Below, piece after piece: positions 51,922-62,194 of a stretch of DNA of 64,000 nucleotides. The stretch is taken from assembly GCF_947172395.1 (NCBI RefSeq), contig NC_069106.1:5022001-5086000 (forward strand), written 5' to 3'. The position numbers were made by a program, and so were the translations under genes. The stretch is from Bicyclus anynana. Its lineage: Eukaryota; Arthropoda; Insecta; Lepidoptera; Nymphalidae. The notes below the pieces were generated by a model. It did no database searches and had not been told where the DNA came from. It was given only the letters and a program-made list of their open reading frames with translations. Numbering within the stretch: position 1 is the stretch's first letter; the number at the start of each line of letters is the position of its first letter.

Positions 51922-52627
51922 AAATTGTTTTCACCTTTTGTAATTTTTTTTATTATTTCATTTTATAATATTAAATTCTTAGGTTACCTTAGTTTTAAGT
52001 ATCTTATTAAAATTAGATTTAGCATTTACTTTTAAATAATAACTAGAATAATAAAATATGTTAAATAACTATTATATCTTATCAACAAAATAAATTTAAA
52101 AAAAAAATATTAAGATTTATATAATTAGTGTTTTTCCAAGAGAAAGCAATTTTGCAAGATAAAGCTCTTCTTAAAATGCTTTTTCCAACCTCCTGCTTTT
52201 TGCTGCTGCTTTATGCAGCATTACTTACCTTACTGATACCTACTACAAAGCCCTACAAGGCTGTGTACAGAGTAAGGTTTTTATAGTACAGTCTACTATA
52301 AAAAGTACACTATTTGTAAAGAACACAGACTATTTAAAATATACATAGTTATAAAAATGCACACACGCACACCAGTTCTTTTTTAATAAATTAAAAAAAA
52401 CGTTTGTTTTGCCTTCCTGGTTTTTTGAATTAAAAAAGGTATTTTTTTTATCTGCCATAAACTTTACACAGCTGCTATAAACTGAATTGACAGGCGATCG
52501 TTCACTGTCCCGTTCACTACCCACATTATTCATAGCTTCTAGGAACTCTACAGATAATCCCATAAAAACAAACGGGAATAGATGAACCTATATCGATACT
52601 ATTACAATAATGTTAAATTGTTTTTAA
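51922..52627. other. Unassigned AT-rich sequence
   Basis: Possible 3' untranslated part of the LINE piece to about 52130. The minus ORF at 52330-52563 (MGLSVEFLEAMNNVGS start) is not recognised. Confidence 0.4.
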
Positions 52628-52795
52628 ATAATCTTAGCTTTTCGGGATGAAAAGTGGCTGGTAATCCAGAATGTACCTAATCCGAACCTAGTCAGAATAA
52701 AGTCTATCTCCATTTAAAATTTCAGCTAAATCCATTCAGTACTTTTTGCGTGAAAGAGTAATAAACATAAATACAAACTTGTGCGCTTATAATTT
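52628..52795 (-). mobile_element. Helitron-like fragment
   Basis: 'ttcgggatgaaaagtggctg', 'gaataaagtctatctccatt' and 'atttcagctaaatccattca', ending 'acttgtgcgcttataat'. The 3' GC end is missing. Confidence 0.65.
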
Positions 52796-53151
52796 ATTTA
52801 TTTACTTAATCAATACCCGGGAAGACATTACAGTTGCCCAATTCGTCTTCCCAGGCTATACATACATTATTATAATAGATAATTACAAACTATAACAAAA
52901 AAACCATAAAAGAGAGAAAAAAAAAGAAAGAAAACATTAATAATTTAAAAACAAAAACATTAATCAATAACAATAATTGAAAATTTAACAAAACATAAAA
53001 ATGAAATGCCCGAAAAACATCAATACTTACTTCATTAATAATAATTTAATGGTTTTTATAAGCATCTGCGGTGGAGAGTGAAAAATGTCCAATTCTAAAT
53101 TGTTACCAGTTAGATCATTGAGCAGGCGCAGCGCGAGCGCTAAATAATAAA
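52796..53151. other. Possible LINE 3' end (minus) and unassigned sequence
   Basis: 'atttatttatttacttaatc' 'aatacccgggaagacattac' followed by A-rich stretches resembles a reversed LINE 3' terminus. No protein is readable. Confidence 0.35.
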
Positions 53152-53336
53152 TCTATACTAATATATAAAGCTGAAGAGTTGGTTTGTTTGATTGAACTAG
53201 CAAATCTCAGGAACTACTGGTCTGATTTGAAACATTCTTACGTGTTAGATAGCCTATTTTTCTATAGGCTATATATTATCCCCGTTTTCCTACGGGAACG
53301 GAAAGCACGCGGGTAAAACCGCGCGGCGTCAGCTAG
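53152..53336 (+). mobile_element. Helitron-like element, both ends present
   Basis: a|tctatactaatatataaagc 'tgaagagttggtttgtttg', 'aactactggtctgatttgaa', 'tacgggaacggaaagcacgc' and 'gcgcggcgtcagctag'|t. A complete 185-bp non-autonomous copy. Confidence 0.85.
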
Positions 53337-53720
53337 TTAGTTATAATTAGTTGAGCAAAACAGAAAGTGTAAGTTCTGTAATATTACAATAGTAAAAGAA
53401 ATACTCTATCTCTCATTTAAATAAAGTGACTACAAAGTACAAAAGGCTTTACTTTATAATAGCTTTCATAAAGACACTACCTTTCACAATTTTGTTGTTA
53501 ACACTTAGAGAACTTTAACTGTACTAAGGATCTATTCTAAGAACAGTTTAAAAATTTAATACAGTCTTACACAGACAGCTCTTTTATATTAGAAAACACG
53601 TTTATTCGTAACGAAGGCTCTTCGCAACTGGCACTAGAGATAATTAAATCTTAGTTTACAACTTGTTCCATTTAAAATGCAGTCTGCCTTTAAGTAATAA
53701 GATATTATACAGTTCTTACC
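53337..53720. other. Unassigned AT-rich sequence
   Basis: No gene or repeat recognised. Confidence 0.45.
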
Positions 53721-54020
53721 TTTTTTTTATTCTTTACAAGTTAGCCCTTGACTACAATCTCAGCTGATGAATCTATGATGGAAGCGTTGGATGAAAATCC
53801 ACACTCCTTTCGTTTTCTACACGGCATCGTACCGGAACGCTAAATCGCTCGGCGGTACGTCTTTGCCGTTAGGATGGCTAGCTACTACGTACGTAGCTAG
53901 GCTAGCTAACCAGCTAGACCTGGACCGATTACGAAAACCTCAATCGGCCCAGCCGGGAATCGAACCCAGGACCTCAGTCATTAAATCCACCGCGCATACC
54001 ACTGCGCCACGGAGGCCGTC
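53721..54020 (-). repeat. SINE-A copy with small rearrangement
   Basis: Tail 'tctttacaagttagcccttg', body, then a local scramble at 53875-53915 (gctagctactacgtacgtag), B box 'gggaatcgaacccaggacct' and head 'cactgcgccacggaggccgt'. Confidence 0.85.
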
Positions 54021-54021
54021 A

Positions 54022-54185
54022 GTAAGTATTTTCTCGGGAAAGTTACAAAGTAAGGGGATACTGTATGCCGACTACTCTAACCTTATCGTTAAAGCTTTTA
54101 TCGTTTATCTAGTGTAGGGTGTTAGTTGTTACACTCTTGCTACTTAATTGATAGTTTTTTAAATCTATTTTACTTATATTAAGCT
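54022..54185. other. Unassigned sequence
   Basis: No feature recognised. Confidence 0.45.
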
Positions 54186-54612
54186 ACTGTTACACAATCT
54201 CATTTCAAGCACGAAAGCATGCTACTATTGAGCAGTTGCTACTTATTAGCATGTGTATCGCAACGTTGCTAGTAATGAGCATGCTTATTTCGAGCTTGCT
54301 TAAAAGATTGTTGAGCCTGCTAGTTGATGTGCGGTTGGAAGGGGACGTGCTTTTAGCGCGTAAAAACAGGTTTTGCTTATTGAGTATGCTAGTCGATCAG
54401 CATTGCTATTCTGTATTCTCTTCACCTTCATCGCTCCCTGTCTAACACGATACTAAAGACAGAGAGCGATAGATACAAATAAGCATGTGTAATTGGAATG
54501 TTTGCTTGTTTCGGAGCATTACTAAAAATAGCATGATCATTGCTAGCAAATGTAAACTCATAAAAAGCATGCTCGTATGGAGCATACTTAATAGCATGTT
54601 TTTAGCATGTTA
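54186..54612. mobile_element. tgttacac-ended DNA element, longer copy
   Basis: Starts 'ctgttacacaatctcatttc'. Its interior carries many gcatgctact / ttagcatgtgt subterminal motifs and shares 54370-54612 with 48923-49152, whose right end 'gtgtaacag' is the inverse of this left end. It is a non-autonomous DNA transposon rich in short subterminal repeats. Superfamily not determined. Confidence 0.7.
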
Positions 54613-54753
54613 TTTTAGAGCAATGCAGCAACTAATGTTATTTACGATTTTTTAACTTCCAAAAAGGAAGACTATCTTTATTCAGCTGTATATAAGAGTA
54701 TGTAAGTTTCTTAAAAGATTTATTTATTCATGAAAGAAAACCGTGAGAGTTAT

Positions 54754-55042
54754 TGCCGTGATGACCCAGTGGATATGATCTCTGCCTTCCGGAGTACGTA
54801 GGTTCGAATCCGGTCCGGGGCATCTCCAACTTTTCAGTTATGTGCATTAAATATCACGTGTCACTAAAGGTGAAGGAAAAACGTCGTGAGGAAACCTGCA
54901 TACCTGAGAATTTTCTTAATTCTCTATGTGTGTGAAGTCTGTCAATCCGCATTGGGCCAGGAATATTGACCTAATCCCTCTCATTCTGAGTGAAGATTCG
55001 TGCTCAGCAGTGCGCCGAATATGGGTTGATGATGATGATGAT
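54754..55042 (+). repeat. SINE-B, near full length
   Basis: 'gccgtgatgacccagtggat' 'atgatctctgcc', B box 'ggttcgaatccggtccgggg', 'tcactaaaggtgaaggaaaa', 'gaatatgggttgatgatgat'. Confidence 0.85.
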
Positions 55043-55180
55043 TCACGAAAATCGTACAGATTAAGTATTTTTAAAAGTTTCACTCGTTGAAGTGATAAAT
55101 TATTACATATATTTATTTCCTATGTAACCCCTTATGGGGTGAATATTATATAGTATTTTCCGGAGATGAAATCGCGAGCA

Positions 55181-55399
55181 TCCTACTAATACTATAAATG
55201 CAAAAGTTTGTATAGATGTTTGTTACTCTAACGCCGCAACTACAAAATTTAACCGTAACCGATTTGGCTGAAATTTGGAATGGTAATAGATTTTACTCTG
55301 GATTAACACATAGGCTTTTGATCCTAGAAAAATCCATGGTTTCCGAGGGATTTGTGAAAAACTAAATTTCACGCAGACGAAGTAGCGGGCATCCGCTAG
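55181..55399 (+). mobile_element. Helitron-like element, both ends present
   Basis: a|tcctactaatactataaatg 'caaaagtttgtatag', 'acgccgcaactac', 'ggctgaaatttggaatggta', 'ccatggtttccgagggattt' and 'acgcagacgaagtagcgggc' 'atccgctag'|t. Confidence 0.8.
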
Positions 55400-55710
55400 T
55401 TACTAATACTTACAGAAACCCGATGAGAACTTATAATTAATTGACAACAGCACGTGTTAGATATCTTGTCTTAAAAACTTTTATAAATTGACTCCGCCCG
55501 TCTATTCGCTTCTGGATAATGTAATGCTATAATAATTATAAACTATAGAAGAAAATGTACAACGCACGTCAGTACGTTAGCAAGTCGTTGGTGTGGGAAT
55601 ATATTATGTGCTTCGAAATAATTTGTACATACATACTGAATGTATGCGAAAGTTGTTTGTGCGTAGTGAACATAAAGTTAATTAAAGAATATTTATGTAC
55701 GTGCTAGAGC
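55400..55710. other. Unassigned sequence
   Basis: No gene or repeat recognised. Confidence 0.45.
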
Positions 55711-56001
55711 GCCGTGATAGCCTAGTGGATATGACCTCTGCCTCCGATTCTGGAGGGTGTGGGTTCGAATCCGGTCCGGGGCATGCAACTTTTGAGTTGT
55801 GTGCATTTAAAAAATTAAATATATCGTGTCTCAAACGGTGAAGGAAAACATCGTGAGGAAACCTGCATACCAGAGAATTTTCTTAATTCTCTGCGTGTGT
55901 GAAGTCTGCCAATCCGCATTGGGCCAGCGTGGTGGACTATTGGCCTTCTCATTCTGAGAGGAGACTCGAGCTCAGCAGTGAGCCGAATATGGGTTGATAA
56001 C
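55711..56001 (+). repeat. SINE-B, full length
   Basis: Near-consensus: 'gccgtgatagcctagtggat' 'atgacctctgcctccgattc', B box 'gggttcgaatccggtccggg', 'gtctcaaacggtgaaggaaa', 'cattctgagaggagactcga' and 'gaatatgggttgat'. The ORF at 55815-56150 (minus) crosses it and is not a gene. Confidence 0.9.
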
Positions 56002-56369
56002 GTATGTACGTGCATCACTTTGGTTGTGATTTTTTTATGTTTGAGATCTGTTAGGTGACGTGGCAATGGAGGTTGAGAATCGATTTTTAATACAGGTACG
56101 AGTATAGCCCGCGATATGAAAAAATGTGAGCAGTAAAATTCGATGAACAAATGACAGCGTTACGTCTTTTACGTTTCACCGTGCGCTGCCGCTGTGCGTG
56201 CTGCTCCTCGGTTGCGCACCTTTCACTTTCAGGCGAGAGTGTTGAGACGTATATAGTGTATAGTGTATTTAGACAGTCGATCTGAAAGAGTAAACTCCAT
56301 ATGTGAGTCGGAGCTGACACACTTTTTTTTACTAATATTAGACATGTCGTTTTTAAAGTCCAACTAAAG
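56002..56369. other. Unassigned sequence
   Basis: 56090-56330 is somewhat GC-richer ('cgctgccgctgtgcgtgctg', 'gttgcgcacctttcactttc') with a minus ORF of 99 codons (56087-56386) that I do not recognise. Confidence 0.4.
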
Positions 56370-56575
56370 TACCACCCTGCCGGCAATAACCGCCGCGATT
56401 TAGCGTTCCGGTACGATGTCGTGCAGAAACCGAAAGGGGTGTGGATTTACACCCTCTTACACTTACACTTTGGCCCTTGACTACCGATGAAATGAAAGCG
56501 GTATTATTTAGCCCGCTCATCACTCACCACCAGGTGAGATTGTAAACAAGGGCTTAAATGTAAATAATAAAAAAA
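56370..56575 (+). repeat. SINE-A, head missing
   Basis: 'taccaccctgccggcaataa', 'ttagcgttccggtacgatgt', 'gaaaggggtgtggatttaca' and 'ccaccaggtgagattgtaaa' 'caagggctt'. Confidence 0.8.
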
Positions 56576-56949
56576 TAAACAAAAACTGTACGTATGCGTA
56601 CATATTGGGCCTTCAAAATAGGTTGATTTTCACTTCCAATGGAACTGAAAAATCATGAACGAAGCTTTTCTTTGTATGGTACAGATTTAGATTCCTCGTT
56701 CTCGCTGACAACTGGAACTGGGTCAAAGGCACTTCCTACCCCGCCGTATCGAACAACAATATTTTTAGCTCTTTTAGAGTGTGTGTGTCATCAAAAATAA
56801 GAGCTACATATCTATGAAAGATGAGTTCTTGGTCTTAGAACTTTACAAAACTGTTACCTAAGCTTAACTTTTTAGATATCTACAAACATTTTATCTATGC
56901 TAAATATACTAATACTAGCGGACATTTGACGGCCTTTGACATGACTTTT
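56576..56949. other. Unassigned sequence
   Basis: No gene. 'ttgacggcctttgac' at 56928 is a short echo of the SINE-A head immediately to its right. Confidence 0.45.
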
Positions 56950-57276
56950 GACGGCCTCCGTGGCGCAGTGGTATGCGCGGTGGATTTAATGACGGAGGTC
57001 CTGGGTTCGATCCCCGGCTGGGCCGATTGAGGTTTTCTTAATTGGTCCAGGTCTAGTTGGTGGGAAGCTTCGGCCGTGGCTAGTTACCACCCTACCGACA
57101 AAGACGTACCGCTAAGCGATTTAGCGTTTCGGTACGATGTCGTGTAGAAACTGAAAGGAGTGTGGATTTTCATCCTCCTCCTAACAAGTTAGCCCGCTTC
57201 CATCTTAGATTACATCATCACTTACCATCAGGTGAGATTGTAGTCAAGGGCTAACTTGTAAAGAATAAAAAAAAAA
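56950..57276 (+). repeat. SINE-A, full length
   Basis: Near-consensus: 'gacggcctccgtggcgcagt', B box 'gggttcgatccccggctggg', intact body and 'gggctaacttgtaaagaata' plus an A run. Confidence 0.9.
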
Positions 57277-57395
57277 GGACACCCGCGACTTCATCTGCCC
57301 TTAGACCTCTTTAATCCGGCCCTCTCGCAAAATCCTCTCTTAATAGACGTCTACTACCTACGAACTACCTCTCTGCCATATTTCGACATTGACTT

Positions 57396-57585
57396 TGAAG
57401 ATTATAAAGGTGAAATATTTGATTGTTCGTTTGCATTGAATATCCCCTGAAAGTACCTAACCCATTTGCAAAATTTTTTCACTGTTGAGAAGCTACATTA
57501 TCCCCGAGTGCCATAGGCTATATTTTTTTCCCGTATTCCTACGGGAACGGGAAGCACGCGGGTGGAACCGCGCGGCGTCTGCTAG
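57396..57585 (+). mobile_element. Helitron-like element
   Basis: 'attataaaggtgaaatattt', 'cccgtattcctacgggaacg' 'ggaagcacgcgggtggaacc' and 'gcgcggcgtctgctag'|t. The 5' end is diverged. Confidence 0.7.
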
Positions 57586-57598
57586 TTCAATAATAAGC

Positions 57599-57647
57599 TA
57601 GTCTTTGAATGCGATCTCACCTGATGTTAAATGACGATGCAGTCTCA
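57599..57647 (-). repeat. SINE-A tail scrap
   Basis: 'ctagtctttgaatgcgatct' 'cacctgatgttaaatgacga' 'tgcagtctc' only. Confidence 0.7.
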
Positions 57648-58012
57648 TTCATTCATCACGAAATCTCAAAAATCACTTGACGTACAAAGATGAAATTTTG
57701 CAGGGAGGTAGTTTATAGTTAATAGACCTCCGCTAAGAAAGGATTTTCAAAGGGAGAAGTGGCGAATGCTCGTTCTTTGATTTTGTAAAAGTTTAATAAG
57801 TAGATTTATATGTCAGTGGATATTTCATAATATTACTATTTTCATCGAACTAAACGCAAAGTTTGCGGCGGCTGTGCCAAGTTATATCACTGGTGATATT
57901 AAAAAACTTTTAATTTCGCTATACAATAATTCATAATAGGATTTTTTTTAATTTGGTACAGAAAAGGGTAATATATACGGTGAAATACAAAAATCGGATG
58001 AGAGAAGCAAGA
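57648..58012. other. Helitron-related piece and unassigned sequence
   Basis: 57652-57765 ('atcacgaaatctcaaaaatc', 'acaaagatgaaattttgcag', 'agacctccgctaagaaagga') is the subfamily also seen at 4545 and 61765. The rest is unassigned. Confidence 0.5.
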
Positions 58013-58340
58013 ATTTTTTTTTATTCTTTACAAGTTAGTCCTTGACTACATCTCACCTGATGGTAAGTGATGATGCAGTCTAAGATGGAAGCGGGCTAAC
58101 TTGTTGGGAGGAGGATGAAAATCCACACCCCTTTCGGTTTCTACACGGCATCATACCGGAACGCTAAATCGCTTGGCGGTACGTCTTTGCCGGTAGGGCG
58201 GTAACTAGCCACGGCCGAAGCCTCTCACCAGCCAGACCTGGACAAATTAAGAAAATCTCAATCTGCCCAGCCGGGGATCGAACCCAGGACCTCCGTTTTG
58301 TAAATCCACCGCGCATACCACTGCGCCACGGAGGCCGTCA
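58013..58340 (-). repeat. SINE-A, full length
   Basis: Minus strand, near-consensus tail, body, B box 'ggggatcgaacccaggacct' and head 'cactgcgccacggaggccgt'. Confidence 0.9.
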
Positions 58341-58850
58341 AAATAAGAAAATGCTTAATCATTTTTGAAACCGCCCTTCTATAGGGTGTTTTTCTCATTT
58401 TTTCCCTTCGTCATTAATAATAAAACGATTTAGGTTTTCTTTCCCTATTTCCATTGTCATAGGTTTTGGAATATTACAATTTATATCGGTAGCGCACTTT
58501 TATGACAATAATTTACGAGGAAAATACTTACTCAATTTCAAGTTACTGTCAAGCGAACAGCATTGCTAAATAATACCTATTTATTAAAAAATATAATATT
58601 TTCAATTGAGGATCAGCAAGGTTATTATGTCTGCAAGGGTATCTCGGTCTAGGTGTAATTATAAGTGACTAAAATTTTTTTTCATCGTATTTTCATTATG
58701 GTGATCATTTATATTACTTTGTCTTTTATGTTTGTAACGAAGTGACTACACTGTTTTTTAATAGGAATTGTTTTTACGATCAATAATTAACGTTACTTGT
58801 CACTACTATACTAATGCCGCTTTACGTAAAATGACAATAATTATTGTGTC
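58341..58850. other. Unassigned AT-rich sequence
   Basis: No gene or repeat recognised. Confidence 0.45.
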
Positions 58851-59065
58851 AGTTTATTTTTTTTTTTTTTTTTTAATTTTTTTTTGTGGGGCTTTAGCAC
58901 AGAGCGATAATGCCGCTCCGTAATTTTACAATAATTTTAACACTTTTAGATTATAAATAACTAAATACACTACTACTACAATATACAATTATACATATAC
59001 TTAACCAAAATTAATCTAGTTATCCTATGTTAAATAATAAAGTGCACAGTAATTGAATTAAAACA
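58851..59065 (-). repeat. Probable LINE 3' end (minus)
   Basis: A long T run, then 'tgtggggctttagcacagag' 'cgataatgccgctccgtaat' and an AT-rich tail. This looks like a reversed poly-A LINE end; no coding sequence is readable. Confidence 0.35.
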
Positions 59066-59766
59066 TGAAGTTGCAAAAAAAAAACATATAGTCGAATTGA
59101 GAATCCTTCTTTTTTGAAGTCGGTTAAAAATACGGTGAAAAACGATGTAGTGACATTATTTGAATGGTAAAAAAAACCATGTTCATCAAATATTACAACA
59201 CAAACATTTTCTAATCCTGGGAATCGAACCCACGGCCATGGATACAGAAAGCTACTGCACGTTATTCGCTGCTCGTTTCAGTTGCCGTGTTCTCCAACTG
59301 TGCATGAAAATGTCACGGGAAAATGCAGGAAAATATACACTTTGCCATTTAAAGGACAGGTGTGCTGAACGTATGCCAGTTTTTCCCACTTTGTTTAATA
59401 CACTCCATCATCTATGTTTATAACTGTAAACATGCAAACAATTTTAAACCCTAGTGTCGTAAAAATAAAGTTTTATTTATCCCGTTGAACCCACATTACG
59501 CACCGCTTTTCAACGCTGGTAGCTTTAAAAATGTCAACTACGCCTTTACATAAAATCCTCTGAAAACAACATAGCAAATACATGAAAGCTTTGGCGAACA
59601 TGGTTCCCATAAACACATCTAATAGGGCGTTTGATGGGTTGTTTGTAACATTTATTTTTAGACGAAATAGGTATAAAAACAAGTTGTTTTTTCCTGCAAT
59701 TTTAGGGTCCCTTATCTTAAAAGAAAACAACTTTGCCCTTAGTTGTAGCACGAAAAATGAATGTCA
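59066..59766. other. Fragments and unassigned sequence
   Basis: 59090-59130 ('gtcgaattgagaatccttct' 'tttttgaagtcggtt') is an 'aaccgacttc' family end. 59188-59265 ('gggaatcgaacccacggcca') is a SINE-C head fragment on the minus strand. ORFs at 59473-59751 (minus) and 59582-59977 (plus) overlap each other and have no domain I know. Confidence 0.5.
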
Positions 59767-59915
59767 TCTATACTTCTATACAAATATTAATAATAATATT
59801 ATAGAAAAGAATAATTTGGGTAGCCACACTATCCTCAATTGCTATAGGTTACTTTTTATCTCCGTATTTCTACGGGAAAAGGAACCATCGGGTGAAACCG
59901 CGCAGTGTCTGCTAG
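59767..59915 (+). mobile_element. Helitron-like element, shortened
   Basis: a|tctatacttctatacaaata, 'cctcaattgctataggttac', 'cgtatttctacgggaaaagg' and 'gaaaccgcgcagtgtctgct' 'ag'|t. Confidence 0.75.
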
Positions 59916-59938
59916 TGTATTATACTCGAGTATGTTTC

Positions 59939-60268
59939 ATCGTTAGACGTCCACTGCAGGACATAGGCCTTTTGTAGGGACTTCCAAACATCACTATACT
60001 AAGCCACCTGCATCCAGCGAATCCCTGCGACTCGCTCGATGTCGTCAGTCCACCTGGTGGGGGGTCGGCCAACACTGCGCTTTCTAGTGTGGGGTCGCCT
60101 TGCAGCACTTTGGGACCCCAACGTCCATCGGCTCTTCGAACTATGTGCCCCGACCATTGCCACTTCAGCTTCGCAACTCGTTGAGCTATGTCGGTGACAT
60201 TGGTCCTTCTGCGGATCGCTTCATTTCTGATTCGATCACACAGACACAGAGATACTCCTAACATAGCT
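59939..60268 (-). pseudogene. RTE-like LINE 3' end
   Basis: The minus strand reads DRIRNEAIRRRTNVTDIAQR, VAKLKWQWSGHIVRRADGRW and GPKVLQGDPTLESAV, with a frameshift to the C-terminal part ('ggccttttgtagggacttcc' region). Second-best RTE copy in the window. Confidence 0.85.
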
Positions 60269-60479
60269 ATGTATGTTTTATAGTTAAGTATGTTTGCCAT
60301 GATCTTTTACTTAAGAACTCGTGAATGTATCAAGCTGAAAGTAGCATCTAAGACTTAAATCTGCATAGCCTTGTGACTGTAAAAATTCAAACTCCCAAAC
60401 TAACGCAGTCAAAAGATACCGCAATTTTGACGCTCGTAAGGGAATTAAAACCTTTGACGTTACTTCCTGTTGCCATAGG
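60269..60479. other. Unassigned sequence
   Basis: No feature recognised. Confidence 0.45.
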
Positions 60480-60818
60480 ATCAAGACAGAGGTCTTAGGT
60501 TTGATCTCCGGCTGGGCCGATTGAGATTTTCTGTGTCGGTCCAGGCATGGATTATGGAAGCCACCCTACGGGCAAAGACGTACCGATTTAGCGTACTATG
60601 TCGTGCATTGATGTTAAATACTGTTAGGTGTATACTAGCGCATGAAAAATGAGGCGCTCAAAAGAGGAAATTTCCACATCTCAATGTTAGTTGTGGTCAA
60701 CAAAGAACGTTATTTAAACAAATAATACCTAAATATCGTATACAATGTCAAATTGTATGTTCAGAAAGTGTAAAAAATATGATTGTAGTCAAGAGCTAAC
60801 TTGTAAAGAATAACAAAA
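60480..60818 (+). repeat. SINE-A, decayed, split
   Basis: 'gatcaagacagaggtcttag' 'gtttgatctccggctgggcc' and 'gggcaaagacgtaccgattt', then about 170 bp of other sequence, then the tail 'gattgtagtcaagagctaac' 'ttgtaaagaata' at 60780. Something has replaced or entered the 3' body. Confidence 0.65.
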
Positions 60819-60894
60819 AGAACAATGTGTTATAGTAAAAACGGGTACTGATGTACTCACAACACATTTTAGCTGAGTCAGGTCCATTTTTTTT

Positions 60895-61003
60895 TCGCAA
60901 CATATTTTCTATATATATATATGTATTAGTTTTAAGTTATTATGTAGTTATGTGTTGTGCTAACAAATAAATGATTTCTATTCTATTCTATTCTATTCTA
61001 AAA
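60895..61003 (+). repeat. LINE 3' end with TTCTA microsatellite
   Basis: 'ttgtgctaacaaataaatga' followed by five TTCTA/TCTAT units to 61003. An AATAAA signal followed by a short tandem tail is typical of some insect LINE 3' ends. Confidence 0.55.
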
Positions 61004-61572
61004 GTTAAGGAAAAATCGGAAAATCGATTCCGATCGTAAAAATTGAATTTGTTGTGGAAAAATTTATTTGTAGTTGGTAACACCAGAAAACACATTTTTC
61101 TATCTGCGACCAACGTCAACAACAGCTTTCTATGGTTGTGTTTGTCTCTCAATCCATTTTACATATTTTCAATAGAAATGTTTGGTGTTTTCATGGCTTT
61201 TGTACAAAAATATTTTCTGACCTGTACGGAACCAGCGGCTAGCAAGTCCGGCTCACGCTTGACTTTGTTTTTTTTATATAAATCCAAAATTATACAAGAG
61301 CTTGACGGTTCAAAACTAGGTTTGTTAAATCGTTTGAAATTGAAAAAATAAATAGTAAGCAGTTGTTATTAGGTCATTTGGAGTGGAAAGCTTGGATACT
61401 TTAGATAAATACTTAGATAAAAGCTTTATTGCATAAAACAACACAGAGAGGAGAAAAAGAAATAAAACATGAATAAAGATACGTAAAAAGGTCCATTACT
61501 TTTGTCCGACGAAAGAAAATAATTTTGTTAAAAGTGTGTTTTTCTACATCGTTGACTACTTTCTACATCTTT
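61004..61572. other. Mostly unassigned sequence
   Basis: 61232-61275 is an inverted scrap of the 'ggctaagtgcgagtcgg' repeat. The ORF at 61043-61351 runs through it and shows no domain, so I do not call a gene. Confidence 0.4.
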
Positions 61573-61760
61573 TGCTGGTGAGAGGCTTCGGCCGTGGCTA
61601 CCACCCTACCGACAAGCTATTTATCGTTCTGGTGCGATGACGTATATAAACCGAAAGGGGTGTGGATTTTCATCCTACTCCTAACAAGTTAGCCCGCTTC
61701 CATCTTAGATTGAATCATCACTTACTATCAGGTGAGATAGTAGTCAAAGGCTAACTTGTG
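61573..61760 (+). repeat. SINE-A, head missing
   Basis: 'gctggtgagaggcttcggcc', 'gaaaggggtgtggattttca' and 'ctatcaggtgagatagtagt' 'caaaggctaacttgtg'. It lies about 220 bp before NPFR exon 2. Confidence 0.8.
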
Positions 61761-61764
61761 TTAT

Positions 61765-61938
61765 AAAAGCGAAGGTCACATCACGAAATATCCAAAACCT
61801 CTTGACGTATAAAGATAAAATTTGGCAGAGAGGTAGTTCATAGTTAATAGACGTTCGCTAAGGTCAGATTTTGTGACAGATCCGGATTAACGAGCGAAGC
61901 GAGCTCAAAGCGAGGACGAAGTCGCGGGTATCGACTAG
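61765..61938 (+). mobile_element. Helitron-like element abutting NPFR exon 2
   Basis: 'aggtcacatcacgaaatatc', 'ggcagagaggtagttcatag', 'agcgaggacgaagtcgcggg' and 'tatcgactag'|t. Its end lies 46 bp upstream of exon 2. The polypyrimidine tract of the acceptor (about 61969-61981) lies just outside it. Confidence 0.7.
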
Positions 61939-61984
61939 TGTAGTATGATTGATTATACTTGACATGCGTTTTTTTTTGTTTCAG

Positions 61985-62194
61985 GGGGAAGACCCCAATT
62001 TGAACTTCACGTTCAATGTCAACCTAACGTCGGCACTGATCGAAGCATCCCGCGGTGTGCAGAACCCTAATGTGCTGCTAGAAAAGTTCTCGCAAAACAG
62101 GAAGGTCGATGACCCGACAAGAGCTCTACTCCTCACATTTTATGGCATCCTGGTAGTTATCGGCGCAGTTGGAAATGCACTCGTGGTCATTTCT
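61985..62194 (+). CDS. NPFR: Neuropeptide F receptor exon 2 (N-terminus and TM1)
   Basis: Seventy codons, phase 0 at both ends. The acceptor is a T-rich tract plus tttcag and the donor is tct|GTAAGT. The encoded part starts GEDPNLNFTFNVNLTSALIE, giving two N-glycosylation sequons (NFT, NLT) of an extracellular N-terminus. It passes through LLEKFSQNRKVDDPTR and enters TM1 (ALLLTFYGILVVIG), which includes the class A AVGN motif with N1.50, then ALVVIS. Insect NPF receptors have the same layout ('...D-x-F-x-x-N-R-x-V-D...' before TM1, 'G-N-x-L-V-V-I'). The receptor binds neuropeptide F at the plasma membrane and is known in insects for roles in feeding and behaviour. Identification rests on exons 2 and 3 together. 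Confidence 0.9.

Larger units (their letters stand above)
3661..61984 (+). other. NPFR: Candidate NPFR intron 1 (58.3 kb), transposon-filled
   Basis: Runs from GTAAGT at 3661 to tttttttttgtttcag at 61984. I found no convincing coding exon inside. Every ORF over 60 codons checked is a repeat product, low complexity or featureless. Most of the interval consists of the SINE, Helitron, MITE and LINE pieces listed separately. Long first introns are common in insect neuropeptide receptor genes, but the extent here depends on the exon 1 assignment. Confidence 0.45.

Noticed and set aside
56087..56386. 99-codon minus-strand ORF in a GC-richer patch
   Set aside because: Considered as a host exon, but there are no convincing splice signals, no recognised domain, and SINE sequence on both sides.
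59582..59977. 131-codon ORF overlapping another on the opposite strand
   Set aside because: It runs from unassigned sequence into a Helitron end and shows no domain.
61043..61351. 102-codon ORF just upstream of NPFR exon 2
   Set aside because: No splice sites in the right phase, no family features, and it runs through a dispersed-repeat scrap.
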